A stretch of DNA of 64,000 nucleotides from an uncultured Butyrivibrio sp. Lineage in GTDB: Bacteria; Bacillota; Clostridia; Lachnospirales; Lachnospiraceae. A model generated the notes under the pieces. The model did no database searches. It was given only the letters and a program-made list of their open reading frames with translations, and was not told the DNA's origin. Numbering within the stretch: the stretch's first letter is position 1; every line of letters starts with the position of its first letter. The position numbers and the translations under genes were made by a program. This document shows, piece by piece, positions 53,570-62,728 of the stretch. Location of the stretch: contig NZ_CAMVPU010000016.1 in assembly GCF_947169445.1 (NCBI RefSeq), positions 10,005-74,004 of the forward strand, in the 5' to 3' direction.

Positions 53570-55444
53570 ATGTGGAGTGAGTATGAAGAAAGTAAGGACA
53601 ATCCCTTACATCGGGAGTTTGGGATTTGGAGTAACACGTGCTTTATCCTAAAGAAGATGGCTAAGTACAAGCCTGATGTAATTGTACTAATTGTTGTGGG
53701 AGTTATATGCAGTTCGGTTCTGTCCTACTTCTGGGGAATTTTTGGAAAATATGTTATTGATATAATACAGATGGGGGCTTCAGAGGAGGAGGGTGTAAGA
53801 CGCCTTTTACAGGTAATTCTGATTGAAGGAAGCATTGCCTTTGTTCTCAATATTGGAAATGCCCTGTCTAATAATATTGTCTGGTATAAGCTTATTTATG
53901 TTCGCATGAATATGATAACTGAGAGGATTGCCAAGGTTTTGAGCCTTCGCTACGAGCTGATAGAAAGGCCTGATGTTCTCGATGTTGCTATGCGTGCATC
54001 TCAGGCTACAGGCGGTAATGTCAATGGTGTTGAAGGAATGATGCATCTCATGCAGCAGATCCTTACAAGCCTTCTTACAGTTGTTGTGACTTTTGTTGCT
54101 GTAACAGTTCTTGATTTCAGACTCATAATAGCTCTTGTAATTCTATCAGTGCTTCAGTTTTTGTATTACAGACGAATTGTAAAATATGATAAAGAACAGG
54201 TGTGGGACAAGCTTTCTAATTCCTGGCGTAAGCTTGATTATATGGAGAGAGTGACACAGGACTTCGATCAGGCCAAGGATATAAGACTCTTTGTACTATC
54301 TGATTATCTGTCTTCCAAGCAGGAGGAGGCTTACAAAGACAGGATAAGCAAATTTGATCTTCATCATGAACTTTGGTTTAAGAATACTTTGGTAGTTCAG
54401 GTTTCAAATGTAGTTATCAAAGCTCTTATTTATGCAGCTCTTTTCCTGGCTGTTTTTAGAAAAGGCATGGAAGTCGGCAATTTCACTATGTTTTTGGCAT
54501 TGGCACTTGCTTTTTCTCAGGCACTTTTAAACCTTCTTCAGCGATTTGGAGATTACAAAAAGGCGTCTCTTGAAACAGATGATTATCGTTCTTTTATTGA
54601 GCTAGATATAGAGGATGATGAAAAAGACTGCATTCCTTTACCCAAAGCTGATCAATATGAAATAGAGTTTAAAAATGTTTCCTATAAATATCAGAAGGCA
54701 GAAAAATATGCGCTTAAGAACCTGAGCTTAAAGCTTCATGCCGGTGAAAAGCTTGCTGTGGTGGGACTTAACGGAGCAGGAAAAACAACTATGATAAAGC
54801 TTCTTCTTCGATTGTATGATCCGACAGAAGGCGTAATTACTCTTAATGGAGTTGATATTAGGAAATATAAAAGAGAAGACTATTACAGGCTTTTTGCCCC
54901 GGTATTTCAGAATGTTGAGATATTTGCTTTTCTTTTGGCAGAAAATATTGCAATGGAATCCGATAAGAAACTCGACAGAAAAAAGGTGCTTGATAGCGCA
55001 ATTCAGGCAGGCCTTCAGGAAAAATTGCAGTCTTTGACCAAGGGAATAGATACGCCTCTTACCAATATAGTTGAGGAGGATGGAATAGACTTATCCGGTG
55101 GTGAGAAACAAAAGCTGGCACTTGCAAGAGCTCTTTATAAGGGTGCAGATATCGTGGTTTTAGATGAACCTACATCAGCTCTTGATGCGCTGGCCGAGCA
55201 GAATCTCTATGAGAGATTTGATGAGATGGTCGGACAAAAATCTGCTGTCTATATTTCACACAGGCTGGCTTCCACAAGATTTTGCGACAGGGTGGCAATG
55301 TTCGAAGACGGCGAGCTTGTTGAAATCGGAAGTCATGATGAGCTTATGGACAAGAACGGAAAATACGCAAATATGTTCAATGTTCAGGCTCAGTACTATC
55401 GTGAAGAAAATGCAGAAGAAGGGCAGGTGGAGAAAGTTGGCTAA
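53570..55444 (+). CDS. ABC exporter half-transporter A
   Basis: A 624-residue membrane-ATPase fusion. The N-terminal cytoplasmic tail (1-40) leads into six helices (about 40-340) and a nucleotide-binding domain (about 385-620) with Walker A VGLNGAGKTT, Q-loop, signature DLSGGEKQK, Walker B VVLDEPTSALD and the switch His in SHR. There is no C39 peptidase domain. ATG 53570 follows GGGTGGTGG; the longer reading frame from 53453 starts inside the promoter. The end overlaps the next half-transporter, indicating a heterodimer. The substrate is unknown. Confidence 0.9.
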   Translation: MWSEYEESKDNPLHREFGIWSNTCFILKKMAKYKPDVIVLIVVGVICSSVLSYFWGIFGKYVIDIIQMGASEEEGVRRLLQVILIEGSIAFVLNIGNALSNNIVWYKLIYVRMNMITERIAKVLSLRYELIERPDVLDVAMRASQATGGNVNGVEGMMHLMQQILTSLLTVVVTFVAVTVLDFRLIIALVILSVLQFLYYRRIVKYDKEQVWDKLSNSWRKLDYMERVTQDFDQAKDIRLFVLSDYLSSKQEEAYKDRISKFDLHHELWFKNTLVVQVSNVVIKALIYAALFLAVFRKGMEVGNFTMFLALALAFSQALLNLLQRFGDYKKASLETDDYRSFIELDIEDDEKDCIPLPKADQYEIEFKNVSYKYQKAEKYALKNLSLKLHAGEKLAVVGLNGAGKTTMIKLLLRLYDPTEGVITLNGVDIRKYKREDYYRLFAPVFQNVEIFAFLLAENIAMESDKKLDRKKVLDSAIQAGLQEKLQSLTKGIDTPLTNIVEEDGIDLSGGEKQKLALARALYKGADIVVLDEPTSALDALAEQNLYERFDEMVGQKSAVYISHRLASTRFCDRVAMFEDGELVEIGSHDELMDKNGKYANMFNVQAQYYREENAEEGQVEKVG

Positions 55445-57245
55445 AGCAGATAATAAAAAAGAAACTTCATTTAACAAGGTACTGCCGGTGATCAGAGTTC
55501 TTTTGGGAACTGCTGCAAAAAAATATCCAATGTTCTTCGTATGGGAAAGTCTTAAGAATTTAATCTTTCTGTTGCAGCCCTTCCTGGCTATCTTTATCTC
55601 ACCTCTTATCGTGGATGAGATAGTAGGTGAGCGTAATCTGTCTAAACTTATCACCTATGCGGCAGTGCTTATTATTGGAGAATTTGCAGGTAGTGTTATT
55701 AGTGGACGCTGTGACACGCTCCTTAACAAGTATCAGGAGAGACTTAACTGCTATTTTGGCGTACTTCTTGGAAAGCACGCTATGGAGCTGGACTATCAGC
55801 TGACTGAGGATAAAGAAGCTCTTGAACAGCTTGAAAAGGCTAAGACCGGCATGAACTGGTATTCAGGCGGTGCCTTCGGAGTAACGGAGGAGGTCTTTTT
55901 ACTGATATGTAATCTCTTTAGAGTATTCGGATTCGTGGCAATCATAGCACTTCATGCGCCGCTGCTTTTAGTGGTAATGGTGGTTTATTCCATTTTGAAT
56001 TTACTTCTTGTCACCAAGCAAAATAAGATTGCTCTTGAAGCCTTCGCCAAGTTGTCCAAAGTGAACAGGCTTTTTGGATACTTTGGCTGGGAGATTGTTG
56101 ATACGAGATTTGGAAAAGACATAAGGCTCTATGATGCCAAAAATCTCATGCTGGACTCTTGGAGGAATAATACCAGAATCAGTAATGAGCACTGGAAATG
56201 GCAGGCAGATACGGCGCTTCCTTATGCAATGGTGCTTAATTTCACTAATCTTGCAAGAAGCATCTTTGCATACTTTTATGTGGCGCTCCTTGCTATTAGA
56301 GGGCTGTTCAGTGTGGGAATCTTTACCCAGCTGGTAGCTGCTGAGAGTGCCCTTGACGCGGCTCTTGGCGGTCTTGTGAGCAATGTGACTGAGCTTCTTA
56401 AAAAATGTAATTATGCCTACGAGTATGTGCTTTTTATGGAGTATCCGGCTGCTCTTCCGAAGGGGGATAAGCATATAGCAAGGAAACCTCACGAGATTGA
56501 ATTCAGGCATGTTTCTTTTGCTTATCCTAAGACAGATAAAAAGATTCTTGATGATATCAGCATTAAGATAAAGCCCGGTGAGCACCTTTCAATTGTGGGC
56601 CTTAATGGTGCTGGAAAGACTACATTTATCAAGCTCCTTTGCAGGCTCTATGATCCCACCAGCGGCGAAATACTTGTGGATGGAATTAACATAAAGGAGT
56701 ATGACTACAAGGAGTATATGCAGCAGCTTTCACCTGTTTTTCAGGACTTTAAGCTCTTTGCTTTTACCATGGGTGAGAACATCGCCTTTGACCATATGGA
56801 TAAAAAGAAGATGGATGAATACATCGATATGGTGGGGCTTGGTGAAATGGTAGAGAAGCTTGAGAATGGAACTGATACAAATCTCTTTAAGTATTTTGAT
56901 GAAAAAGGTGTTGAGCCTTCCGGCGGCGAGCAGCAAAAAATGGCTATTGCAAGAGCGCTTTACAAGGATTCGCCAATTATGATCCTGGATGAACCTACAG
57001 CCGCACTTGATCCTCTGGCAGAGTATGAGGTTTACAGACAGTTCCATACACTTGTTGGTGGAAAGACTGCTTTTTACATTTCTCACAGGTTATCAAGCTG
57101 TAAGTTCTGCGATAAGATTGCAGTGTTCTCTGATGGCCATATCGCTGAGTATGGAACTCACGACGAACTGATCAGGATACCTTTCGGAATCTATCAGGAA
57201 ATGTTCGAGGCACAGGCCAAGTACTATAGGGAGACCAGTGCCTGA
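55437..57245 (+). CDS. ABC exporter half-transporter B
   Basis: The 602-residue partner of the previous gene. It has six helices (about 25-330) and an ATPase domain (about 365-600) with VGLNGAGKTT, the signature EPSGGEQQK (Pro in place of Leu), Walker B MILDEPTAALD and an SHR switch. I start it at TTG 55437, which overlaps the upstream stop by eight bases and has AGGTGG about seven nt away; ATG 55410 is an alternative. Both halves retain a Walker B Glu, so both sites may hydrolyse ATP. Confidence 0.88.
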   Translation: MAKADNKKETSFNKVLPVIRVLLGTAAKKYPMFFVWESLKNLIFLLQPFLAIFISPLIVDEIVGERNLSKLITYAAVLIIGEFAGSVISGRCDTLLNKYQERLNCYFGVLLGKHAMELDYQLTEDKEALEQLEKAKTGMNWYSGGAFGVTEEVFLLICNLFRVFGFVAIIALHAPLLLVVMVVYSILNLLLVTKQNKIALEAFAKLSKVNRLFGYFGWEIVDTRFGKDIRLYDAKNLMLDSWRNNTRISNEHWKWQADTALPYAMVLNFTNLARSIFAYFYVALLAIRGLFSVGIFTQLVAAESALDAALGGLVSNVTELLKKCNYAYEYVLFMEYPAALPKGDKHIARKPHEIEFRHVSFAYPKTDKKILDDISIKIKPGEHLSIVGLNGAGKTTFIKLLCRLYDPTSGEILVDGINIKEYDYKEYMQQLSPVFQDFKLFAFTMGENIAFDHMDKKKMDEYIDMVGLGEMVEKLENGTDTNLFKYFDEKGVEPSGGEQQKMAIARALYKDSPIMILDEPTAALDPLAEYEVYRQFHTLVGGKTAFYISHRLSSCKFCDKIAVFSDGHIAEYGTHDELIRIPFGIYQEMFEAQAKYYRETSA

Positions 57246-57298
57246 AATAATGATGCGAATGAGAGATGAGCATATCTGGTAAAGGACAAGAAAATGTA

Positions 57299-57347
57299 GT
57301 TACTTTTCACTCGCTTGCAGCTCCCTCCAGTAACTGATTCGCGCATT
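57299..57347 (-). repeat. 49-nt stem-loop repeat, copy C
   Basis: On the minus strand it matches copies A and B with a few changes. Where one base of the 7-bp stem changed, six pairs remain. It lies about 50 bp after the ABC exporter operon. Confidence 0.8.
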
Positions 57348-57442
57348 CATTCCAATTCGACTTCGTCGAAGGAATGCGCGAACTCTACTATCACTTTCTC
57401 ACGAAATGTGCAGCACAGTGCGCATTTCTGTCTGAACAGTAA
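57348..57442 (+). repeat. Hairpin and partial 49-nt repeat with replaced core
   Basis: CATTCC (57348) pairs with GGAATG, enclosing the perfect TTCGAC-TTC-GTCGAA hairpin. It is followed by the left end AATGCGCGAA (57372-57381) and the right end GAACAGTAAC (57433-57442) of the 49-nt repeat, now on the plus strand. The sequence between them is different and forms its own hairpin (GAAATGTGC with GCGCATTTC). So it has the ends of the repeat around a new core. Confidence 0.6.
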
Positions 57443-57612
57443 CAAAATGTATCAAACTGATAAAGACTTATAAAATATGTCTTGAATAATTCTTACAGAA
57501 AGGTTATTATACATAAAAGATTTGAAACAATATAATAGAACAAAATATATTATGATATTTTGAAGGTAATATCATAGTATGCAGGCGGATATTTAGAAAA
57601 GGTATTGGAATT

Positions 57613-58704
57613 ATGAGTAAGGATTTTAACATTCAGGAATATATGACACATGGAGTTGAAAGAGTGGTCTCAGATGCTATCAAGGCTACTTTTAAGAATC
57701 CAAAAGAGAGCGCATATATGGCAAAATTTGCGCTGGCAACAAAAAATGCGTCCAGGAAAAGAGCTAAGTTGGAAGCAGAAGGCGAGCATATCCCGCCGTT
57801 TCTGATTGCAAGCATAACTAGTAGCTGTAATCTTCACTGCGCAGGCTGTTATTCAAGATGTAACAATGCTACGGAAGATACTGCGCCTGTTAGCCAGCTG
57901 ACAGATGATGAATGGTTGAAGGTGTTTGATGAGGCAGATGACCTGGGAGTAAGCTTCATTCTTCTTGCCGGAGGAGAGCCACTTCTTAGAAAAGGCGTCA
58001 TTGAAGCTGCCGGAAAGAAACAGAACATTCTGTTTCCTATTTTTACCAATGGAACTTACATGGCAGACAAGTACTTTGACATGTTTGATAAAAACAGGAA
58101 CCTTATCCCTATCATGAGTATTGAGGGGGATAAGGAAGCAACAGACGCAAGACGAGGCGAGGGTGTTTATGACAAGCTTATTTCAAATATGGATGAGTTA
58201 AGCAGACGTGGTCTCATTTATGGCGCATCAGTTACAGTGACTACCGATAACCTTAAAGATGTATCTTCAGAGGATTTTATAGGAAAGCTCTCAGACAAGG
58301 GATGTAAAGCAGTGATATTTGTTGAGTTTGTACCTGTGACAGACGACTCGAAGCACCTGGCTCCCGGAGATGAGGAAAGGGAATATCTGAAAAAAGAGAT
58401 AATGAGGCTTAGAGAGGAACATCCGGAGATGGTATTTATTTCTTTCCCTGGAGATGAGAAAAGTTCAGGTGGATGTATTGCGGCAGGCAGAGGGTTCTTT
58501 CATATCAATTCCCATGGCGGAGCCGAGCCCTGTCCGTTCTCACCATATTCAGATATAAATGTAAAGGACACATCCCTCAGGGAAGCCATGAACTCAAGAT
58601 TATTCAAAGCATTGCAAAAAGAAGGGGTACTTATGGATGATCATGATGGTGGATGCGTGCTGTATGAAAAGAGACATGAAGTAGAGGCAATTCTAGGAAC
58701 ATGA
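57613..58704 (+). CDS. Radical SAM protein with SPASM-like C-terminus
   Basis: A 363-residue iron-sulfur enzyme. The SAM cluster motif is SCNLHCAGCYSRC near residues 71-83, followed by GGEPLLR near 119. The C-terminal part has Cys at GGCIAAG, EPCPFSP and GGCVLYE, the arrangement of an auxiliary cluster domain. A 50-residue N-terminal extension precedes the barrel. Such proteins mature peptides or act on enzymes and cofactors; no substrate peptide is adjacent. The start at 57613 has only a weak upstream GG. Confidence 0.85.
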   Translation: MSKDFNIQEYMTHGVERVVSDAIKATFKNPKESAYMAKFALATKNASRKRAKLEAEGEHIPPFLIASITSSCNLHCAGCYSRCNNATEDTAPVSQLTDDEWLKVFDEADDLGVSFILLAGGEPLLRKGVIEAAGKKQNILFPIFTNGTYMADKYFDMFDKNRNLIPIMSIEGDKEATDARRGEGVYDKLISNMDELSRRGLIYGASVTVTTDNLKDVSSEDFIGKLSDKGCKAVIFVEFVPVTDDSKHLAPGDEEREYLKKEIMRLREEHPEMVFISFPGDEKSSGGCIAAGRGFFHINSHGGAEPCPFSPYSDINVKDTSLREAMNSRLFKALQKEGVLMDDHDGGCVLYEKRHEVEAILGT

Positions 58705-59273
58705 GGCTAGGATGTAGTGAAAATCGTAGAATAGCCTATATAGATGTGATATTATAAGGCATATGTTTACATATGTCTTTTATCTTTTAATCTACAGTAG
58801 AATAATCTACTATTCCATAAGGACTCTTGGTGCACATGACTTGGACTGTTAAATTGACATGTGATGATATAAAGTATATTAGCTTATAATATAATGATAA
58901 TATTTTACGTCTGAATTATACATATTATTAATGTGACGTAGCTCATTTTTTGTCTTACGCCTGCAGTGCAGTTTTCTGTTAATAGACGTAGTGGTAATTG
59001 GTAATTGTGGGCAGTAATTACGCCTAGATAGAATTTTTTACTTATGATGGTTATAATATTGTCCTTATTTACGTAATATTTGAATCTTTTGAAATATAGG
59101 CGTAAGAAATAATATAGAGAGTTATGTCAAATGCTGAAAAATGACTAAATTGACGTAATGCCAGAGCAGGACTACGTCCTATCTTAAAAAAATCAAAATA
59201 ATACGTAGAGAAGTTTCTTGGTACATAAAATCAGTAGGATAATGGGCCATATCTCCTGAAAGGACGTGGTCAT
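58705..59273. other. Gene-free stretch with many ACGT-type motifs
   Basis: About 570 bases without a gene. From 58906 to 59270 a short motif recurs on both strands: GACGTA at 58935, 58985 and 59152; TACGTC at 58906 and 59173; TTACGCC at 58955 and 59018; GGCGTAA at 59099; TTACGTAA at 59069; TACGTA at 59202. These are frequent for such AT-rich sequence. They may be sites of an unknown regulator or the relic of a repeat. Confidence 0.45.
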
Positions 59274-59369
59274 ATGAACTTTCTTTCGGAAGAAGAAAAG
59301 AAGGCGATAGTAGATTTTCTACTGGTGGAATGTTACAGAAATCGAAATCAAGAAAGAGAATTGGTGTGA
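59274..59369 (+). CDS. Short ORF of unknown status
   Basis: A 31-residue reading frame (MNFLSEEEKKAIVDFL at its start) preceded by GAAAGGACGTGG. It ends two bases before the metallo-hydrolase start. It could be a leader peptide or the first exon-like remnant of a deleted gene. No family recognised. Confidence 0.3.
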   Translation: MNFLSEEEKKAIVDFLLVECYRNRNQERELV

Positions 59370-59371
59370 AG

Positions 59372-60067
59372 ATGTTGAAAAGATTGTCGGATAGAATCTG
59401 GTACTATCCCATGGAAGAGGAGCGGGATAGGCCTAATCTGGGATATATACGTGGAGATAAATGGAGTCTTGCTGTTGATGCGGGCCATTCAGAGGCACAT
59501 ACCAGGGAGTTTTATGAGGCACTGGAAGAGAATGGCTTACCGCTTCCAAAACTCACTGTGATCACGCACTGGCACTGGGATCATACATTTGGAATGCATG
59601 CAGTAAATGGATTTTGCCTTGCTAATGAACGCACGAATGAGTATTTGCTTAATTTCAAGCGTAGGCTATCTGAGGAAGGAACCGAGTTCTTCTTGGACAT
59701 GCATGAGAGCATACGTAATGAGTATTCAAATAACAAACCGGTGATAGTAACGCCAGCAGACATTGTTTTTCATGATAGCATGGTTCTGGACGCAGGCAAT
59801 TGCCCAATTAAGATTTTACAGGCTGATTCACCTCATACAGATGATTCGACGCTGATTGAAGTTCCCCAAGAAGGAGTTTTGTTTGTTGGGGACGCGACCT
59901 GTGGGTCATTTCCTGAATGGAAAAAAGATCCTGTACTGAGCAAGAAATTATCCGAAACCATAATGAAATCAGAGACAGCTATTTGCCTTGAAGGACACTG
60001 GGTGCCAGTTCCGAAAGAAGATACAATTCGAGATTTGTTAGAGGAAGAAGATGGTTACATACTATGA
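59372..60067 (+). CDS. Metallo-beta-lactamase fold hydrolase
   Basis: A 231-residue zinc-dependent hydrolase. The metal motif is THWHWDHTFG near residues 67-76 (HxHxDH), the bridging Asp is in FVGDATCG near 171, and a late His is in EGHWVP near 212. ATG 59372 is used; an in-frame ATG at 59330 overlaps the short upstream ORF. Substrate unknown (the fold covers thioesters, phosphodiesters and lactams). It is one of two intact genes in a decaying region, and its end overlaps the start of a broken GNAT gene by 17 bases. Confidence 0.85.
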   Translation: MLKRLSDRIWYYPMEEERDRPNLGYIRGDKWSLAVDAGHSEAHTREFYEALEENGLPLPKLTVITHWHWDHTFGMHAVNGFCLANERTNEYLLNFKRRLSEEGTEFFLDMHESIRNEYSNNKPVIVTPADIVFHDSMVLDAGNCPIKILQADSPHTDDSTLIEVPQEGVLFVGDATCGSFPEWKKDPVLSKKLSETIMKSETAICLEGHWVPVPKEDTIRDLLEEEDGYIL

Positions 60068-60308
60068 TGACGGAACTATAAGAATTAGGAGCATGATTCC
60101 TGAAGATGCAAAAATCCTTTATGATACATATTTTTCGTATGGTTGGCATCCTTCTTTAGATACATACGAAAAGTATTATAAAGAACAGGAGGCTGGCAAA
60201 AGATTTGTTTTTATCGCAGAGTATGATGGCAGAGTTTCCGGACAATGTACGCTTGTTTTTAATCCTACGTAAGGCCCCTGGGGGAATCAGGGATATCCTG
60301 ATAAATCA
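60051..60308 (+). pseudogene. Broken GNAT acetyltransferase gene
   Basis: The intact frame to 60272 encodes the N-terminal part of a GNAT protein (TIRIRSMIPEDAKILYDTYF, then FVFIAEYDGRVSGQCTLVFN). A stop follows just after FNPT. In the next frame the expected continuation GPWGNQGYP appears at once, so one base was gained or lost near 60270. The acetyl-CoA-binding half is absent. After it, 60274-60381 holds an unrelated reading frame ending in a coiled segment (EELIKQIEEYDKKVLQLN). Confidence 0.65.
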
Positions 60309-60470
60309 GGATAAGGATGTACCAGAGGAACTGATCAAGCAGATAGAAGAATATGATAAAAAGGTATTACAGCTGAATTAAGGACTTTAGAAGGGGCTTC
60401 ATAAGTATATAGGCTCCTTTTTTCATTTCCTGATTTATTATAATGACCTCAGAAAGGAGGTACATTACCT

Positions 60471-60777
60471 ATGATGAATCAGGAAACTATTAGTTTTATT
60501 TTGCAGCGAATGGTAGTATTTCTGGACAATGCTCAGATGCTGAAACTCAAGGATATATGTATGCGTCATGAATACTGATGATGTACGCAGCTATCTGTCT
60601 TCTTATCAGGAAAACAACGGAGTTAGTAAGGCTACGGTTGATAATGTAAGAAGGAATCTGTCCAGCTTTTTCAGATATACTATAATTCTTTTCATATTAT
60701 CAAACTGTTATTACTGTTCATCGCTGCATTTTATGGTAAAAGGAACGTTAAACCTTACGATCCATGGACTGATGTGA
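60471..60777 (+). pseudogene. Remnant of a tyrosine recombinase (integrase)
   Basis: Two short frames recall the N-terminus of the integrases found on clostridial mobile elements. 60471-60578 encodes an ETISFILQRMVVFLDNAQML segment. 60568-60777 encodes a core-binding domain helix pair (TDDVRSYLSSYQ, then VSKATVDNVRRNLSSFFRY). Roughly 60 residues between them and the whole catalytic domain are missing. A good AAAGGAGG site remains in front. It suggests that a mobile element once inserted here. Confidence 0.65.
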
Positions 60778-60811
60778 AGTTATAGCTATTTACATAGATG
60801 TTGTAAATCTT

Positions 60812-60855
60812 AAAGGTGTACATGAGCAAAAAAGTATATGTACACCTTTTTGTAT
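60812..60855 (+). terminator. Rho-independent terminator after the integrase remnant
   Basis: AAAGGTGTACAT pairs with ATGTACACCTTT around a 17-nt loop and runs into TTTTT. Confidence 0.8.
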
Positions 60856-61138
60856 GGATTAAACAATGTAAAAAAGACGAAATACAATATAAATATTTTC
60901 TTAAATAAGTCGAAAATTACCTTTCAAAGTAGACTTGGCCAAACGGTATCAATTACAATAAAAATATAGTATTTATGCAACTTTGCACAATATCAACACT
61001 AGGTAAAAAAAGATAGGTAATTTATGCTTGAGATTGCCTGCTTTTTGAAATGAAAATATGTTAAGTGCCTGCTGAAAGGAGAAAATTCGTGAAAAAGCCC
61101 TTTTGCAATTCGGTGGTGGCATTTTTTGTATTTAGACT
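60856..61138. other. AT-rich gene-free stretch
   Basis: I see no gene, terminator or repeat here. A GAAAGGAG ribosome-site-like sequence at 61075-61082 is followed by no reading frame of note, as if the 5' part of a gene had been lost. Confidence 0.4.
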
Positions 61139-61339
61139 TTGGGCAAGTGTCTTGTAATGCCATTTGTTACCGCAGATGGAACCATCCTTCAAATGTCGAG
61201 TAATCATCGGCTAAGCTACATGAAAAACGGTTCTGTGTATGATATAGATCAGGGCGTTGAACCAGACTATGTGATTCATCAGCCTGAGCACTTCTATGAC
61301 AGGCAGACTCTGACTGAGTATATAAATAATCTGTACTGA
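61139..61339 (+). pseudogene. C-terminal fragment of an S41-type peptidase
   Basis: The 66 residues (CLVMPFVTADGTILQMS, then YDIDQGVEPDYVI and a final FYDRQTLTEYINNLY) match the end of C-terminal-processing peptidase-like proteins. The catalytic Ser/Lys domain is missing and an in-frame stop lies just upstream, so this is a 5'-truncated remnant. Confidence 0.6.
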
Positions 61340-61390
61340 ACAAAGCAAGAACCTATTACAAAGCATCTATTTAAGAAAAGGGGATTTATC

Positions 61391-61610
61391 ATGAGTGCAT
61401 TGATTACTTCAACTGCTGCAGCATTAATTGCCTTAGTTATCTGTGGGTTTATCTACCTGCGGATGATCAAAAGGGAAGTACCGGAGACGATTGGAAAACT
61501 TCAGGCAATTCTGCCGATTGCTTTGGGCGGCATATGCAGTCCTTACATTTATTGTATGGAAGAAAGTCGGGAAAACTATCGATTTTGAGAAAATCAGACG
61601 AGAGTGGTAA
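61391..61610 (+). pseudogene. Remnant of a small membrane protein
   Basis: The frame from 61391 encodes one N-terminal helix and a KREVPETIGKLQAI segment, and stops at 61588. Another frame continues as FIVWKKVGKTIDFEKIRREW to a stop at 61608-61610. So a longer membrane protein has been shortened by a deletion and frameshift near 61535. It may belong to the CPBP/PrsW-like group of the next gene; I am not sure. Confidence 0.5.
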
Positions 61611-61622
61611 GGAGAATTGGTC

Positions 61623-62431
61623 ATGGAAAACAAAAAAGGAAGAAAACATTCATTATGTGAGAAAAATGCTGTACTTGCAATGATACTGACAGTTCCACTG
61701 GGGTTTTTAACTCAAATGAGCGGTCCGACAAAGGGAGCAGTAAGCCACTTATTGTTTCCGCACTGTCTTTAGTTCTTTTGATCATCTATAATATGTGGTT
61801 CTCGCCTGAATTTGATGGAGTGTTTAAGGCTCATGTTCCGGTAAAAGAGATACTTATGGTATCCTCTGCGATGGCAATCCTTATTATCGGATGCATAATC
61901 ATAAATGCTATATATAGTGGACTTGCTTTCAAACCATCAGTTTCTTTCGTGTGCCTGGCACTAATGGCTGGCATTAGTGAGGAGACCATTTTCAGGGCGA
62001 TGCTTATTCCTATAGGAATGAGATATCTGAAGGTGAAGAATAGGGCAGTGGCAACAGTAATTATCTCATCTGTCATCTTCGGACCGCTCCATTTGACAAA
62101 TATATTCGTAGGAGCAGATCCTGTCATGACTCTGATACAGGCATTCATGGCAACCTGTGGCGGTTTTGTTCTCGCCGGAATATATCTGAGGACCGGCTCG
62201 GTAATCCCGGGAATGATTGCTCACGCTGTGTATGATTTTATCAATTTTGTTACAGATCCAACCATCAATGAAAAGGGCGTTGTAGTTTCTGATAGCGGGA
62301 ATGTTGGTATTTCGTATTATGTGATTATACTGGCGGTTTCGGTGACGCTTCTTGTAGCAGGATGCTATCTTATCAGAAAGACTAAACAGGAAACAATAGA
62401 GAATATATGGCAGACCAAGTGGAGCAACTGA
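61623..62431 (+). pseudogene. CPBP intramembrane protease gene with one frameshift
   Basis: An N-terminal piece from ATG 61623 (RBS AAGGAG) ends at a stop near 61770. The rest continues in another frame, visible from PLIVSALSLVLLIIYNMWF at about 61743 to 62431. The C-terminal part carries all CPBP (Abi) motifs: EETIFRAM (glutamate pair and Arg), FGPLHLTN and HAVYDFIN. It lies in a region of decayed genes. A single-base change near 61740 would restore the gene; a sequencing error is possible. Confidence 0.65.
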
Positions 62432-62728
62432 ACTTAATAGTTATGGCTATAACGGTATTCATAAAACAAGCGCCTATGCACCAAATCTTGCAGTGGCACT
62501 TGTTTTATGCTTTGGCGAGGGGAAGACAACTAGTTGCCGATTATCTCATGGAAGAGTTCCGAAAGTTGGGGATACAACTGTCCGGGAAATAATCAGCTTC
62601 ACAGAACTGAGTAAAAATCTAATGACACAGCCATGAGGCACAATTATGGGCTTACGCCTGAACAGCAAAAAGGCTAAAAATTTGGATGTTTACTATAGTC
62701 TCAAAGTTTTTGTGAATAGGAAGGGAAA
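62432..62728. other. Gene-free stretch with an unassigned fragment
   Basis: A reading frame running out of the CPBP tail gives an open stretch to a stop at 62634, without recognisable motif. No terminator is evident. I cannot assign it. Confidence 0.3.

Noticed and set aside
47356..58704. A RiPP cluster made of the GG-leader peptide, the ABC exporter and the radical SAM gene
   Set aside because: The genes are separated by LysR, pheST and about 5 kb of other sequence, the exporter lacks a C39 peptidase domain, and separate promoters are visible.
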